Positions 7,329 through 22,282 of a stretch of DNA of 64,000 nt are shown here, piece after piece. The translations under genes and the position numbers were made by a program. Each line of letters starts with the position of its first letter. The stretch's first letter is position 1. This DNA is from Octadecabacter temperatus (GTDB lineage: Bacteria; Pseudomonadota; Alphaproteobacteria; Rhodobacterales; Rhodobacteraceae): assembly GCF_001187845.1 (NCBI RefSeq), contig NZ_CP012160.1, positions 1,488,001-1,552,000 on the forward strand, in the 5' to 3' direction. The notes under the pieces are model-generated. The model did no database searches. It had not been told where the DNA came from and was given only the letters and a program-made list of their open reading frames with translations.

Positions 7329-10088
7329 ATGAATGACACTCCGGAAACACCTGAAAACGAAGAAGAAAACTCTGGCGACGCGGTCGTAACTCGCATGGAG
7401 CATGACGGCCCTTCGATTTCGATCACTTCGGAGATGAAAACCTCCTACCTCGATTACGCCATGTCGGTCATCGTTTCCCGTGCGATTCCGGACCTTCGGG
7501 ACGGTTTAAAACCCGTCCATCGCCGTATTCTTTATGCGATGTATGAAGGCGGAAATACGCACGATAAACCTTACCGTAAATCCGCCCGTGCCGTCGGTGA
7601 CGTGATGGGTAAATACCACCCGCACGGCGACAGCGCGATCTATGACGCCTTGGTGCGAATGGCGCAGGATTTCTCAATGTCGCTGCCGCTTTTGGACGGT
7701 CAGGGTAACTTTGGCTCCATGGACGGCGATAACCCTGCCGCGATGCGTTACACCGAAGTCCGCATGGACAAACCGGCGGCGTATCTGTTGGCCGACATCG
7801 ACAAAAACACCGTCGATTTCCAAGACAACTATGACGGCAAGGACCGCGAACCGACGGTTCTTCCGGCCCGTTACCCCAATATGCTGGTGAATGGTGCCGG
7901 CGGTATTGCTGTTGGTATGGCCACCAATATCCCGCCCCACAATTTGGGCGAAGTCATCGACGCGACAATGGCGTTGATCGAAAACCCTGATCTGACCACG
8001 GAAGAGCTGATCGAATTCGTCCCCGGCCCTGATTTTCCGACGGGTGGCATTATGCTTGGCCGTTCCGGCGCACGCAAAGCCTATCTTGAGGGCCGCGGTT
8101 CCGTTGTGACCCGTGCCAAGACCAAAGTCGAAGAGATCCGCAAGGACCGCTGGGCCATCGTGATCGAAGAAATCCCCTATCAGGTGAACAAATCCACCAT
8201 GGTGGAACGTATCGCCGAAGCCGCGCGGGACAAAAAGATCGAAGGCATTTCCCACGTTCAAGATGAATCAGATCGCAATGGCGTGCGCGTTGTTGTCGAG
8301 CTGAAACGCGATGCCACAGCCGAAGTCGTGCTGAACCAATTGTTCCGCTTCACGCCGATGCAGACCAGCTTTGGCTGCAACATGCTGGCCCTGAACGGTG
8401 GCCGCCCTGAAACGCTGACACTACGCCGTTTCCTGACATCCTTCTTGGAATTCCGCGAAGATGTCGTCATCCGCCGCACGGCGTTTGAACTGAACAAAGC
8501 CCGCGACCGCGCCCACGTTTTGTGTGGTCTGGCTGTGGCTGTGTCCAACGTCGACGAAGTCGTCGCCACCATCCGCGCGTCCGCGGATGCGCCCGCCGCC
8601 CGTGAAGCCTTGATGACACGCGCTTGGCCGGCCGCCGAAATCCTGCCCTTCATCGCATTGATCGACGATCCGACCCATACGGCCAATGATGATGGCACCT
8701 ATAACTTGTCCGAAATTCAGGCCCGCGCGATCCTTGAATTGCGCCTGCAGCGCCTGACCCAGATCGGCGTTAAGGAAGTCACCGATGAGCTGGAAGAGCT
8801 CGCAGGTAAAATCAAAGAATACCTGGCCATTCTGTCCTCTCGTGAGCGTATCCTCGGGATTATCCGGGACGAACTGCAAGAATGCCGCGATCTGTTTGCT
8901 GTTCCACGTCGCACCGAAATCGTCGACTGGTCCGGCGACATGGAAGACGAAGACCTTATTGAATCCCAAGACATGGTCGTGACGGTCACGGAATCCGGCT
9001 ACATCAAACGCACCGTGCTGAGCGATTTCCGCGCACAAAAGCGTGGCGGCAAAGGCGTATCTGGCAGTGGTCTAAAGGAAGACGATGTTGTTACGCAGCT
9101 ATTCGTTGCCAACACCCACACACAGCTGTTGTTCTTCACAACAGACGGCATGGTCTACAAGCTCAAGACATGGCGCCTGCCCCAAGGGTCGCGCACGTCC
9201 AAAGGTAAGGCCATCGTCAACATCCTGCCGATCCCGACAGGTGTTTCGATTGCTGCCATCATGCCAGTAGATCGCGATGAAAAAGACTGGGACGACCTGC
9301 AAATCGTCTTTGCGACCTCAGCGGGTACCGTGCGCCGCAATAAGCTGTCTGATTTCACCAACGTCATGCGCAACGGCAAGATCGCGATGAAGTTTGAGGG
9401 CGAGAACGAAGGCGTTTCCCTAATCAACGCCCGCATCTGTTCTGATGATGATGATGTGATGCTTGTCACCAACTCTGGCCGCGCAATCCGCTTCCCATGT
9501 ACCGATGTACGCGTGTTTAACTCTCGTGCGTCCCTGGGTGTTCGCGGGATTAAGCTAAAGGGCGACGACGAAATCGTCTCCATGTCCGTGATCCGCCACT
9601 TTGACGCCGAAGCGTCCGAGCGGACGGCCTACCTCAAGATGCGCCGTGCCATGGCGGGCTTGGCAGATGATGCCGAAGTAGAGGACGAGGAAGAACCAGC
9701 GGGTGACATCACCACAGAACGCTACGCTGAGATGTCCGCGTCAGAAAACCTGATTCTGACAATCACCGCTGGTGGTTCTGGTAAGCTCAGTTCTAGCCAC
9801 GACTACCCTGTTCGCGGTCGCGGCGGTATGGGTGTTACGGCGATGGACAAAGCCATGCGCGGGGGTGAAATCGTCGCCTCCTTCCCTGTGGAAATGGATG
9901 ACCAGATCATGTTGGCCACGTCCAAGGGCCAATCCATCCGCGTACCGATCGAAGGTATCTCGTTCCGCAGCCGGTCCGCTGGTGGCGTGAAGGTGTTTAA
10001 CACTGGCAAGAACGAAGTTGTCGTGTCCGTGGCCTACATCGCGGATCAGGCGGATGAAGATGAAGCCGAGGATTCAGCAGACGAATGA
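7329..10088 (+). CDS. gyrA: DNA gyrase subunit A
   Basis: Breakage-reunion subunit of the type II topoisomerase that introduces negative supercoils. 919 residues; the catalytic tyrosine is Y141 in [10 protein letters not shown]. The quinolone-interaction region reads [16 protein letters not shown], so the positions equivalent to E. coli S83 and D87 (here S102 and D106) are wild type. C-terminal beta-pinwheel repeats end in the GyrA box-like [10 protein letters not shown] region (~residue 565) and an acidic tail. A four-base overlap couples it to a small membrane protein downstream. Confidence 0.98.
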   Translation: MNDTPETPENEEENSGDAVVTRMEHDGPSISITSEMKTSYLDYAMSVIVSRAIPDLRDGLKPVHRRILYAMYEGGNTHDKPYRKSARAVGDVMGKYHPHGDSAIYDALVRMAQDFSMSLPLLDGQGNFGSMDGDNPAAMRYTEVRMDKPAAYLLADIDKNTVDFQDNYDGKDREPTVLPARYPNMLVNGAGGIAVGMATNIPPHNLGEVIDATMALIENPDLTTEELIEFVPGPDFPTGGIMLGRSGARKAYLEGRGSVVTRAKTKVEEIRKDRWAIVIEEIPYQVNKSTMVERIAEAARDKKIEGISHVQDESDRNGVRVVVELKRDATAEVVLNQLFRFTPMQTSFGCNMLALNGGRPETLTLRRFLTSFLEFREDVVIRRTAFELNKARDRAHVLCGLAVAVSNVDEVVATIRASADAPAAREALMTRAWPAAEILPFIALIDDPTHTANDDGTYNLSEIQARAILELRLQRLTQIGVKEVTDELEELAGKIKEYLAILSSRERILGIIRDELQECRDLFAVPRRTEIVDWSGDMEDEDLIESQDMVVTVTESGYIKRTVLSDFRAQKRGGKGVSGSGLKEDDVVTQLFVANTHTQLLFFTTDGMVYKLKTWRLPQGSRTSKGKAIVNILPIPTGVSIAAIMPVDRDEKDWDDLQIVFATSAGTVRRNKLSDFTNVMRNGKIAMKFEGENEGVSLINARICSDDDDVMLVTNSGRAIRFPCTDVRVFNSRASLGVRGIKLKGDDEIVSMSVIRHFDAEASERTAYLKMRRAMAGLADDAEVEDEEEPAGDITTERYAEMSASENLILTITAGGSGKLSSSHDYPVRGRGGMGVTAMDKAMRGGEIVASFPVEMDDQIMLATSKGQSIRVPIEGISFRSRSAGGVKVFNTGKNEVVVSVAYIADQADEDEAEDSADE

Positions 10089-10291
10089 ACCCCGATATCT
10101 TTCTTCCCATCGCGTTCACAATCATGATCGCCCTTTTGGGCCTCATGGTCGCGGTGGGAATTCCAAGGGGCAAGCGGATGCAAAAGACGAACGAGCGGAT
10201 CGAAGCCAACCAACGCAAACAAATGGAACTGGCAGAACGACAGACAGCGGCGGTTGAACGCATCGCCGCTGCCCTTGAAAAGCGCAGCTAA
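10085..10291 (+). CDS. small membrane protein of unknown function
   Basis: 68 residues; overlaps the gyrA stop by ATGA and so is probably translationally coupled to it. Residues ~5-25 are hydrophobic (one membrane helix). The rest is charged and helical ([21 protein letters not shown]), probably a short coiled coil. No family is recognised. The overlap and sensible composition make it a likely real gene. Confidence 0.65.
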   Translation: MNPDIFLPIAFTIMIALLGLMVAVGIPRGKRMQKTNERIEANQRKQMELAERQTAAVERIAAALEKRS

Positions 10292-10292
10292 C

Positions 10293-11267
10293 CTATCGGC
10301 AGTATTCTTCGGACACGACTGAGCCATCGTTGGTCACGGTGCGGGTTTCAAAGTTATAACAGCCCGCCGTTTCGCTCGGTGAATACCGCATGTAATAGGC
10401 CTCGCCCTCATAGGTGTAATCCATGCTGCGTCTACCATCTGGCGATTGCGTAAAAACCAGACCCTCGACGCCGCCACGTGGTGGTCGCCCCGGTTCAATG
10501 CCGCCGCCCCCTGACGCAGGTGCTAACGGTGCTGTGCGCGGAAGGTCACGCAAGCTGGCGACCTCACCCATCAAGCATTGCAAGATATACGGAGCCTCAG
10601 TTGAGGTGTGATAGCGATAGCCGAAGGTTTCATCAGGTTGGCCGTTACACAAATCGAGATCTCCTTCGGCGATCTCGGTGCCATCAGGGTTATTGTCGCC
10701 ATAAATCGGAAACCCATCAAACGCCCAGCCAATGATCGCATCATCGCCTGCGTTTTTCATCTGCTCGATCATGCAGGTCGGCGCGACGTGATAATGGTAA
10801 TCATCCCCACGCCCCGCATGACCGCCACAAATATCAAGCTGCTGGGTCGTCAATGTATCGTGCTGTGACTGGTAATGAAGCAAGTCGTCCTGACTCATCT
10901 CGCCGCCACCGGTGTAGTCGAAAATCGGCACACCATTCACAGCTACCGCAAGGGCCGCGTCGCGGGTCTGCGGTGTATCGCCAAGAACGGGCAGCAAGGG
11001 AATAGGTGCGTCGTAGCTCTTTGCGGGCACTGGCACTTGCTCGTTCGTACCAACAATACCTGTCATCAGCTCATGATCGGGATACGTATCCGAGCTGACA
11101 ACCGCATTATCACCATTGCAGGTCACCAACACGGTCTCCGAAAACCCCGCCTCGGACACCGACATTTGCACCGCTTCGCAATGCTGAGCATCATCATGGG
11201 CCAAGACCAACTGCGGCGCGACAAATGCGGCCTGTACCGCGATCAGTCCGATGTGAAGCTGTCTCAT
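10293..11267 (-). CDS. secreted YHYH-domain protein
   Basis: 324 residues with an N-terminal signal peptide (about 23 residues, ending near VLAHDD). The family signature YHYH occurs in DDYHYHVAPTC, and the expected GWAFDGFPIYG and DLCNG segments follow. YHYH proteins are exported, cysteine-containing proteins of unknown function, often in marine bacteria and sometimes near copper or methane-oxidation genes. The gene is convergent with the small gyrA-coupled gene (one base between stops). A second, broken YHYH gene lies at 24,591-25,349. Confidence 0.85.
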   Translation of the reverse strand: MRQLHIGLIAVQAAFVAPQLVLAHDDAQHCEAVQMSVSEAGFSETVLVTCNGDNAVVSSDTYPDHELMTGIVGTNEQVPVPAKSYDAPIPLLPVLGDTPQTRDAALAVAVNGVPIFDYTGGGEMSQDDLLHYQSQHDTLTTQQLDICGGHAGRGDDYHYHVAPTCMIEQMKNAGDDAIIGWAFDGFPIYGDNNPDGTEIAEGDLDLCNGQPDETFGYRYHTSTEAPYILQCLMGEVASLRDLPRTAPLAPASGGGGIEPGRPPRGGVEGLVFTQSPDGRRSMDYTYEGEAYYMRYSPSETAGCYNFETRTVTNDGSVVSEEYCR

Positions 11268-11435
11268 GTCTCGCTCTCTCCGATTGGTCGATTTCTATCT
11301 GATACGTGCCACGTTTCCGATTTGGTCGTTTGTCTGGCGTTTTTGTTGTAATCGCAGGATGGCGACTGGACCAAGCCTCTCCCAAGAGTAAATTCAACTC
11401 TTTTCAATAGGACACCAAGCGCCTAAGTCAGCCCC

Positions 11436-12791
11436 ATGACAGATACATTACACATCATCGGCGGCGGAATGGCCGGATCTGAAGCGGCTTGGCAAGTGGC
11501 CAACCTCGGCCAAAAGGTCGTCATCCACGAGATGCGCCCCAAGGTCGAAACCTTTGCCCACCGCACAGGCAATCTGGCTGAGATGGTGTGTTCAAACTCG
11601 TTCCGTTCTGATGATGATGAACAAAACGCTGTTGGCCTGCTGCATTGGGAAATGCGTGCGGCTGGCGGGATCATCATGACCACGGCGGATCAGCATAAAT
11701 TGCCTGCAGGTGGTGCCTTGGCTGTTGATCGAGATCCCTTCGCGGAGACTGTGACAGCGACATTAACATCGCATCCCAACATATCGGTTTCATTCGAGGA
11801 AATAGATACGCTTCCTGATGACGGTCAGTGGATTATTGCGACGGGGCCGCTGACATCTAGCAAGCTGGCCGATGCGATTGCTGCCGAAACTGGCGCTGAG
11901 GCCCTCGCATTTTTTGACGCTATTGCGCCTATCATTTACCACGACAGCATCGATATGAGCAAAGCGTGGATGCAGTCGCGCTACGACAAAGGTGAGACCG
12001 AAGAAGAACGCACAGCCTATCTGAACTGCCCGATGACCAAAGAGGACTACGAAGGCTTCATTGACGCCCTACTCGCCGCCGACAAAACCGAGTTTAAAGA
12101 AGGCGAAACAGCGGGTTACTTCGATGGCTGCCTCCCGATTGAGGTCATGGCAGAGCGGGGTCGCGAGACATTGCGCTTTGGTCCGATGAAGCCCGTTGGA
12201 CTGACCAATGAACACGATCCGCAAAACAAGGCTTACGCCGTGGTTCAGCTGCGCCGCGACAACGCCTTGGGGACGCTCTACAACATAGTCGGCTTTCAAA
12301 CCAAAATGAAGTACGGCGCACAAGTTGATGTTTTCAAACGCATTCCAGGGCTTGAGAACGCGAACTTTGCGCGCCTTGGCGGCATACACCGCAACACGTT
12401 CCTGAACTCACCGACTTTGCTGGATGATCAAATGCGTTTGAAATCCAAACCCAACATCCGCTTTGCGGGGCAAATCACAGGCGTCGAAGGCTATGTTGAG
12501 AGTGCCGCGATGGGTCTTTTGGCTGGTCGCCTAGCAGCCGCCGACATGCGCGGTGAAACCCTTGGTGCGGTTCCAAACACCACGGCTACCGGCGCACTGG
12601 TAACACATATTACGGGCGGCGCTGACGCGAAGACGTTCCAACCTATGAACGTCAATTTCGGGCTGTTCCCACCAGTTGAGGGCCTCAAGTCCGGTCGCCG
12701 CGGACGCAAAGACCGCTACAAGGCTTACACAGACCGCGCAAAGCTCGACTGGCAAGCGTGGTTGGGTACATCGGACGCGAATGCAGACTGA
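11436..12791 (+). CDS. trmFO: methylenetetrahydrofolate-tRNA-(uracil-5-)-methyltransferase TrmFO
   Basis: Folate- and FAD-dependent enzyme that makes 5-methyluridine at position 54 of tRNA. 451 residues with the N-terminal dinucleotide-binding motif [13 protein letters not shown] and the conserved CSNSFRSDD segment; size matches the family. It overlaps the start of the following GluQ gene. Two other tRNA-modification genes, gluQ and mnmA, also lie in this window. Confidence 0.96.
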   Translation: MTDTLHIIGGGMAGSEAAWQVANLGQKVVIHEMRPKVETFAHRTGNLAEMVCSNSFRSDDDEQNAVGLLHWEMRAAGGIIMTTADQHKLPAGGALAVDRDPFAETVTATLTSHPNISVSFEEIDTLPDDGQWIIATGPLTSSKLADAIAAETGAEALAFFDAIAPIIYHDSIDMSKAWMQSRYDKGETEEERTAYLNCPMTKEDYEGFIDALLAADKTEFKEGETAGYFDGCLPIEVMAERGRETLRFGPMKPVGLTNEHDPQNKAYAVVQLRRDNALGTLYNIVGFQTKMKYGAQVDVFKRIPGLENANFARLGGIHRNTFLNSPTLLDDQMRLKSKPNIRFAGQITGVEGYVESAAMGLLAGRLAAADMRGETLGAVPNTTATGALVTHITGGADAKTFQPMNVNFGLFPPVEGLKSGRRGRKDRYKAYTDRAKLDWQAWLGTSDANAD

Positions 12792-13680
12792 CACAATGAT
12801 CACCCGCTTCGCCCCCTCACCAACGGGGCCGCTGCATCTTGGGCACGCCTATTCAGCACTGCTGGCCCATGACATGGCGATGGAACGCGGTGGCGATTTC
12901 CTGTTACGTATTGAAGACATTGATCAATCTCGTGCACGTCCCGAATGGGAAGCGCAGATTTATCAGGATTTGAAATGGCTCGGCCTGTGGTGGCCAACGC
13001 CCGTCATGCGCCAATCTGAACGCCTAGATGCGTACCGCGACAAGCTGCGCTGGTTTTGGAACCATGGGTACGCCTTTTCATGCAGCTGTTCCCGCCGCGA
13101 TGTGATGGAAGCTATGTCAGCCCCACAGGAAGGCGCAGAACCTGCAACCGGACCTGACGGTCTGATCTACCCTGGCACTTGCCGTGCTAGCACCAATAAA
13201 TCAGGCACTGTTCAGATGCCTGAAGACACCGCAATCCGTTTGATGATGGATGCCGTTGCACGCAAACAAGGCAGCGCCTTTACAGGTAGTGATTTGTTTT
13301 CTTTCGAAGAAACAGGCCAAGGCCCAAACAGTGAAACAGGCCGCATCGAATTCAGCATGCAAGACGCGATCGACACGATTGGCGACATCGTTCTTGCACG
13401 CCGCGACATGGGCACCTCTTATCATTTGTCAGTGGTATTGGATGACGCCGCACAGGGAGTTACCCACGTCGTGCGCGGTGAAGATCTGTTTGAAACCACC
13501 AAAATTCACGTTATTTTACAACGCGTTCTGAAACTTCCAACACCTGTGTACCATCACCACACGCTGATCCGCGATGACGCGGGTAAACGCCTCGCCAAAC
13601 GTGACGACGCCCGCGCAATTTCGAAGTACCGCGATGAAGGTGCCACGCCGGAAGACATCCGCAAGATGGTCGGGCTTTAG
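12781..13680 (+). CDS. gluQ: glutamyl-Q tRNA(Asp) synthetase
   Basis: Paralogue of the catalytic domain of glutamyl-tRNA synthetase that attaches glutamate to queuosine-34 of tRNA-Asp. It has the class I HIGH-type motif in [19 protein letters not shown] and a KMSKS-like [12 protein letters not shown]; there is no anticodon-binding domain, as expected for about 300 residues. A probable zinc site uses CSCSRRD and YPGTC. The start at ATG 12781 overlaps trmFO by 11 bases; ATG 12796 is an equally plausible start (MITRFAPSP). Confidence 0.93.
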   Translation: MQTDTMITRFAPSPTGPLHLGHAYSALLAHDMAMERGGDFLLRIEDIDQSRARPEWEAQIYQDLKWLGLWWPTPVMRQSERLDAYRDKLRWFWNHGYAFSCSCSRRDVMEAMSAPQEGAEPATGPDGLIYPGTCRASTNKSGTVQMPEDTAIRLMMDAVARKQGSAFTGSDLFSFEETGQGPNSETGRIEFSMQDAIDTIGDIVLARRDMGTSYHLSVVLDDAAQGVTHVVRGEDLFETTKIHVILQRVLKLPTPVYHHHTLIRDDAGKRLAKRDDARAISKYRDEGATPEDIRKMVGL

Positions 13681-14036
13681 GTCATTGGTGCCATCAGCTC
13701 GACTTCCTCACCGTCAATGACTGACGTGTAGAAGCAACTGCGCCGATTTGTGTGACACGCCGCACCCGTTTGATGCACAATGGCCAACAGGCAATCGCTG
13801 TCACAATCCACGCGTAAATCCACCAACTCCTGCGTGTTGCCTGACGTCTCGCCCTTGATCCAGAACGCCTGACGCGAACGCGACCAATAGGTGACGCGCT
13901 TGGTCGCTAAGGTCTGTGCAACGGCATCTGCGTTCATCCATGCCATCATCAGCACCTCTCCCGTGCCGTCTTGCTGCGCAATACATGGGATCAAGCCATT
14001 GGAATCGTAGGTCAATGTTGAAGGATCGAAAGACAT
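13677..14036 (-). CDS. hisI: phosphoribosyl-AMP cyclohydrolase
   Basis: Third step of histidine biosynthesis, opening the adenine ring of phosphoribosyl-AMP. 119 residues, a stand-alone HisI domain. Metal sites are visible: DCDSDC (magnesium aspartates plus a zinc cysteine) and CHTNRRSCFY (zinc cysteines). A good AAGGA ribosome site precedes the ATG. It is convergent with gluQ, the two stop regions overlapping by four bases. Other his genes are not in the window. Confidence 0.95.
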   Translation of the reverse strand: MSFDPSTLTYDSNGLIPCIAQQDGTGEVLMMAWMNADAVAQTLATKRVTYWSRSRQAFWIKGETSGNTQELVDLRVDCDSDCLLAIVHQTGAACHTNRRSCFYTSVIDGEEVELMAPMT

Positions 14037-14105
14037 GACTGGTTTTCCTTTGGCAAGTTGGCTACGCGTGCCTATCTATGAAGAACACGTCGAGAAAGTA
14101 AACCT

Positions 14106-14549
14106 ATGTCCGCCGATACTGACCTGATCAAATTGTATTCCACCCGCATTCTCGGGCTGGCTGCGGATATTCCACATCGCACGCGCTTGGACGCGCCTGA
14201 TGGCACCGCGAAACGTCGATCCCCCTTGTGCGGATCAACAGTGACCGTGGATTTGACGCTTAAGGACGGAAAGATCACGGCGTTCGGTCAGGACGTAAAA
14301 GCCTGCGCATTGGGCCAAGCGTCGGCGGCGATTGTTGGTCAGAACATCATCGGTCGCACACAAGCCGAAATGCAGCACGGGCGCGACCAGCTTTTTGCGA
14401 TGCTGAAATCAGAAGGCCCAACACCAGAGGCGCCGTTTGATGGGTTCGAGGTTCTCGGCCCCGCGTCAGAATACAAGAACCGCCATGCGTCTATCCTGCT
14501 GGTGTTCGATGCGACATTGGATGCCTTTGCTGACGCCACAGCAGCCTAA
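14106..14549 (+). CDS. iron-sulfur cluster assembly scaffold-like protein (IscU/SufU fold)
   Basis: 147 residues resembling the NifU-N/IscU fold: LIKLYSTRILGLA, PLCGSTVTVDLTLKDGKI with C42, and KACALGQASAAI with C67. A canonical scaffold carries a third ligand cysteine near the C-terminus; here the aligned segment reads YKNRHASILL and contains none. It is therefore either a variant scaffold or a carrier with another ligand. It has no suf or isc neighbours in the window. Confidence 0.8.
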   Translation: MSADTDLIKLYSTRILGLAADIPHRTRLDAPDGTAKRRSPLCGSTVTVDLTLKDGKITAFGQDVKACALGQASAAIVGQNIIGRTQAEMQHGRDQLFAMLKSEGPTPEAPFDGFEVLGPASEYKNRHASILLVFDATLDAFADATAA

Positions 14550-14560
14550 CACCCTGCCCC

Positions 14561-14604
14561 AAAAAGAAAAAACCGCCACTTTCCGGGACAGCGGAAAGTG
14601 GCGG
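14561..14604 (-). terminator. strong rho-independent terminator reading on the minus strand
   Basis: A perfect 13-bp stem (CCGCCACTTTCCG / CGGAAAGTGGCGG) with a six-base loop; on the minus strand it is followed by TTTTTTCTTTTT. It would end a transcript coming from the right, i.e. from the small gene at 14,756-14,878 or from an RNA encoded between them. Confidence 0.85.
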
Positions 14605-14755
14605 CAGATATGCGTTTCGTGTGGGACCGGCGTTAAGCGAGAAAGGCAGGCTCTCGATTGGTCGATGACAGGCAGTGTCGGACTAAAACAGATCGTAAGG
14701 TGGGACAGAAGATCTGGGAAAACCGGCACGAAACGCGAAGGTAGACAGACAGGTA

Positions 14756-14878
14756 TTAGATGACGTTGGGCAGGCTCAGGGCCGCGAAAAGCATCACAAC
14801 AAGGGCCGCCATACCGATGGCATCCGCGATGATCGTGTCAGCTGACCGAACAAATACGCTTTTGATTTCTTTCGCCAT
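14756..14878 (-). CDS. 40-residue single-helix membrane protein
   Basis: ATG at 14878 is preceded by GAGGAG at a good distance. The product MAKEIKSVFVRSADTIIADA continues into a hydrophobic helix and ends LPNVI. A longer frame to 14971 exists but lacks a ribosome site. I do not recognise a named family, but the composition (charged start, one transmembrane helix) resembles short conserved Rhodobacterales membrane peptides. The strong terminator lies about 150 bases downstream. Confidence 0.65.
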   Translation of the reverse strand: MAKEIKSVFVRSADTIIADAIGMAALVVMLFAALSLPNVI

Positions 14879-14987
14879 GGTGCTGCTCCTCAGTGATGTT
14901 CTCTTTGTTGCCCCTTTGTTCTCATTAACCAATTCACAATGCAAGAACTTTATGAGAACAAAGGTGAACAAAATGTTCTGAATAGGC

Positions 14988-19339
<4,352 letters not shown>

Positions 19340-19469
19340 CTACCCCCGACGTTGCTAAAGCGATTAACCTTTAGCCTAGTGATAGGTCTGTGACAGAGGC
19401 AGGTCCAGCCCTGACCCGCATCGAATGTCTTGGCACTCCGTGAGTGATTTGCCGTAGACAAAAATTGCG

Positions 19470-20189
19470 CTAGGCACCGATTGCGATTTTCTCGGCGTCT
19501 TGCATGCTCATTGTTTCAGGGTCACGCAGCACATAACCACGTCCCCAAACAGTTTCGATGTGGTTGTCCCCGTTTGTTGCCTCAGAGAGCTTTTTGCGAA
19601 GTTTACAGATGAACACATCGATGATCTTCAATTCAGGCTCGTCCATGCCGCCGTAAAGGTGGTTCAGAAACATCTCTTTTGTCAGCGTGGTGCCTTTGCG
19701 CAGGCTAAGAAGCTCAAGCATTTGGTATTCTTTGCCAGTCAAGTGAACCGGGCTGCCGTCTGCTTCAACCGTTTTGGCATCAAGGTTCACAGCAATGGAT
19801 CCGGTTTTAATAATGGATTGTGCGTGACCTTTTGAACGTCGGATAATCGCATGGATCCGTGCGACCAGTTCTTCGCGGTGGAATGGCTTGGTCATGTAAT
19901 CGTCTGCACCAAAGCCAAACCCCTTGAGCTTACTTTCAGTGCCATCTTCGCCTGACAGGATCAGTATTGGTGTTTCAATCCGGCTAAGTCGCAACTGGCG
20001 CAAAACTTCGTGCCCGTTCATATCGGGCAAATTGATATCAAGAAGGATCAAATCGTAATCATATAGTTTTGCGAGATCGATCCCCTCTTCACCTAGATCC
20101 GTCGTATAGACGTTCAGGTTTGCATGGCTCAGCATCAACTCGATGCTTTTGGCCGTGGATGGATCATCTTCTACCAGCAATACGCGCAT
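19470..20189 (-). CDS. ctrA: cell-cycle response regulator CtrA
   Basis: OmpR-type response regulator; master regulator of motility, gene-transfer and cell-cycle functions in alphaproteobacteria. 239 residues: receiver domain with D51 as phospho-acceptor in [11 protein letters not shown] (same position as in Caulobacter) and acidic pocket EDD, then a winged-helix DNA-binding domain with [19 protein letters not shown]. The AGAAGG ribosome site is good. Upstream lie a CtrA-like box and sciP; the phosphotransferase ChpT is at 35.8 kb. Confidence 0.97.
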   Translation of the reverse strand: MRVLLVEDDPSTAKSIELMLSHANLNVYTTDLGEEGIDLAKLYDYDLILLDINLPDMNGHEVLRQLRLSRIETPILILSGEDGTESKLKGFGFGADDYMTKPFHREELVARIHAIIRRSKGHAQSIIKTGSIAVNLDAKTVEADGSPVHLTGKEYQMLELLSLRKGTTLTKEMFLNHLYGGMDEPELKIIDVFICKLRKKLSEATNGDNHIETVWGRGYVLRDPETMSMQDAEKIAIGA

Positions 20190-20240
20190 TTAGCCTTCTC
20201 CGCTCTTTCGGTGTCTAAGAAGACCCTAGGGCAACAATGG

Positions 20241-20255
20241 TTAACTACACGTTAC
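20241..20255. promoter_or_regulatory. candidate CtrA binding site upstream of ctrA
   Basis: TTAA-CTACACG-TTAC differs by one base from the TTAA-N7-TTAA CtrA consensus. It lies 52-66 bases upstream of the ctrA start, in the gap to sciP, where autoregulation would be expected. Confidence 0.45.
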
Positions 20256-20282
20256 CGTACACATTTAACTTTACAACTCTAC

Positions 20283-20561
20283 CTAAAGTTGCCGGTATTT
20301 TTGCAGCGATGTTGCCTTTAATGCAACTTCGCCATGGTCGCGCACTGCTGATTCCCATTCAGTCAACTCATCCCCCGAAAGCCCATACACGTCTTGGGCT
20401 TCATCGCGCGACAGCAACCCATACACCACCGCGCGCACAACTAAGGCTTTGCGCGACGCGACCCATCGGCGCGTTTCTGGCGCAGGCAGGTCTGCCCGCG
20501 TCATCATAGTTCCATCTGGAAGTTTTACGGACCTTGGCCCGTCAATTTTACGTAAATACAT
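20283..20561 (-). CDS. sciP: SciP-like CtrA inhibitory protein (DUF1153)
   Basis: 92 residues of the DUF1153 family: MYLRKIDGPRSVKLPDGTMM, then a helix-turn-helix-like section (AQDVYGLSGDELTEWESAV). In Caulobacter SciP binds CtrA and blocks its activation of promoters. It lies immediately upstream of ctrA on the same strand with 93 bases between, an arrangement found in Rhodobacterales. The family assignment is strong; its role in this organism is inferred. Confidence 0.88.
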   Translation of the reverse strand: MYLRKIDGPRSVKLPDGTMMTRADLPAPETRRWVASRKALVVRAVVYGLLSRDEAQDVYGLSGDELTEWESAVRDHGEVALKATSLQKYRQL

Positions 20562-20691
20562 CTCTCACACCCCTATGTGGTCTTTCATGGGATGCTTTTT
20601 GCAGCTAACGGCCTAATGAGAGGTAAAGCTGCCCCTTGAGAGTGATTACACTTTTCCTATATTCCAACTGATATTCCCGCTAGGACGCCCT

Positions 20692-21831
20692 ATGCCTCTT
20701 GATCATCCGCTAAATTCCCTCGGCTTTGCCAAGCCCCCGTCCGAAACTCGTGTCGTTGTTGCGATGTCGGGCGGCGTGGACAGTTCCGTTGTTGCCGCGA
20801 TGTTGGCAGAGGAAGGTTATGACGTGGTTGGTGTCACGTTGCAGCTTTACGATCACGGCGCTGCTTTGGCCAAAAAGGGTGCCTGCTGCGCGGGGCGCGA
20901 TATTCATGATGCGCGCCGTGTCGCTGAAGAAATGAATTTCCCGCATTACGTTTTGGACTATGAGAACACGTTCAAAGAAGCTGTGATTGACGAATTTGCC
21001 GACAGCTATCTGGCGGGGGCAACGCCCGTGCCATGCATTCGCTGTAATGAGCGCGTGAAATTCAAAGACCTACTGGAAACGGCCAAGGATTTGGACGCCG
21101 ACTGCATGGCGACGGGTCACTATATTCAACGGATGGTTGGAAACGACGGGGCCGAGCTACACTCAGCCGCGGACGCCTCCAAAGATCAAAGCTACTTCCT
21201 GTTTTCCACGACACCTGAACAGCTGGATTACCTACGCTTTCCATTGGGCCACCACGCGTCCAAAGAACAGACCCGCGAATTGGCGCGCAAATATGGGCTG
21301 GCGCTGGCGGATAAGCCGGACTCGCAAGACATCTGTTTTGTGCCAAACGGCAACTATGCTGCGGTCATCGAAAAGCTGCGCCCTGGTGCGGCGGAACCTG
21401 GCGATATCGTCGACACAGATGGCAAAGTCTTGGCGCAACACAACGGTGTTATTCACTACACTATCGGCCAAAGGCGCGGGCTTGGCATCGGTGGTTTGGC
21501 CACGCCGCTTTATGTGGTTAAACTGGATGTCGACAAAAAGCATGTCATCGTCGGGCCAAAAGAGATGCTGACAACGCGGACCATCCCCGTGCGCGAAATC
21601 AACTGGCTGGGTGACGGTGCATTTGATGACGTGGCTGAGCACCATATCTCGGTGAAGGTGCGTTCCACCAAGCCCCCGATGGAAGCCGTCGTCCGCCCCT
21701 TGAGCGCCACGACTGCCGAAGTCGATCTGCTGACCCCTGAAGAAGGCGTCGCACCGGGTCAGGCTTGCGTATTTTATGACAATGACAGCTCGCGCATCTT
21801 TGGTGGCGGCTGGATTTGGCGTGGGTATTGA
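20692..21831 (+). CDS. mnmA: tRNA-specific 2-thiouridylase MnmA
   Basis: Thiolates U34 of tRNAs for Glu, Gln and Lys. 379 residues: PP-loop [15 protein letters not shown], the first catalytic cysteine in PCIRCN, the second in QDICFVPNG, and a C-terminal beta-barrel with the GQRRGLG segment. Divergent from sciP. Confidence 0.97.
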   Translation: MPLDHPLNSLGFAKPPSETRVVVAMSGGVDSSVVAAMLAEEGYDVVGVTLQLYDHGAALAKKGACCAGRDIHDARRVAEEMNFPHYVLDYENTFKEAVIDEFADSYLAGATPVPCIRCNERVKFKDLLETAKDLDADCMATGHYIQRMVGNDGAELHSAADASKDQSYFLFSTTPEQLDYLRFPLGHHASKEQTRELARKYGLALADKPDSQDICFVPNGNYAAVIEKLRPGAAEPGDIVDTDGKVLAQHNGVIHYTIGQRRGLGIGGLATPLYVVKLDVDKKHVIVGPKEMLTTRTIPVREINWLGDGAFDDVAEHHISVKVRSTKPPMEAVVRPLSATTAEVDLLTPEEGVAPGQACVFYDNDSSRIFGGGWIWRGY

Positions 21832-21875
21832 TCTCCCGTTTTCACCACACACCTCAATTTTTAGGATAGTTATCA

Positions 21876-22259
21876 ATGCCCTTGATCGAAATCATCGCTC
21901 TTCTTGCCGTCGCCCAATTCCTGTATTTTGGTTACTTAGTTGGCATGCAGCGCCAAAAGTCCGGTCTGAAGGCACCGACAATGACAGGCGATGACGGGTT
22001 TGAGCGGGCGTTTCGCGTCCAGATGAACACGCTTGAGCTTATGATCGCGCTCATTCCAGTGCTGTTATTGGCTGGGAAATACTGGCCGGCTTGGCTAATT
22101 GCACCAATCGGCATCGTTTATCTGGTAGGACGCACGCTGTACCAACAGGCCTACATGAATGCCCCAACAAAGCGTGGAACTGGCTTCATGCTTTCGCTTG
22201 GCCCGATTGCGGCATTGTTGGTTTTGGCGCTTTTGGGCGCCGTGTGGCATCTGTTCTAA
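21876..22259 (+). CDS. MAPEG-family membrane protein
   Basis: 127 residues, four predicted membrane helices, with the typical RVQMNTLE segment and a C-terminal YMNAPTKRGTGFMLS. Relatives are eicosanoid/glutathione-metabolism membrane proteins in eukaryotes; bacterial members are mostly of unknown role. It follows mnmA by 44 bases and may share its transcript. Confidence 0.85.
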   Translation: MPLIEIIALLAVAQFLYFGYLVGMQRQKSGLKAPTMTGDDGFERAFRVQMNTLELMIALIPVLLLAGKYWPAWLIAPIGIVYLVGRTLYQQAYMNAPTKRGTGFMLSLGPIAALLVLALLGAVWHLF

Positions 22260-22282
22260 TCAGCGCACCGACGCCCAGTTCA

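Noticed and set aside
7479..7700. Quinolone-resistance changes in gyrA
   Set aside because: The equivalents of S83 and D87 are wild type (S102, D106).
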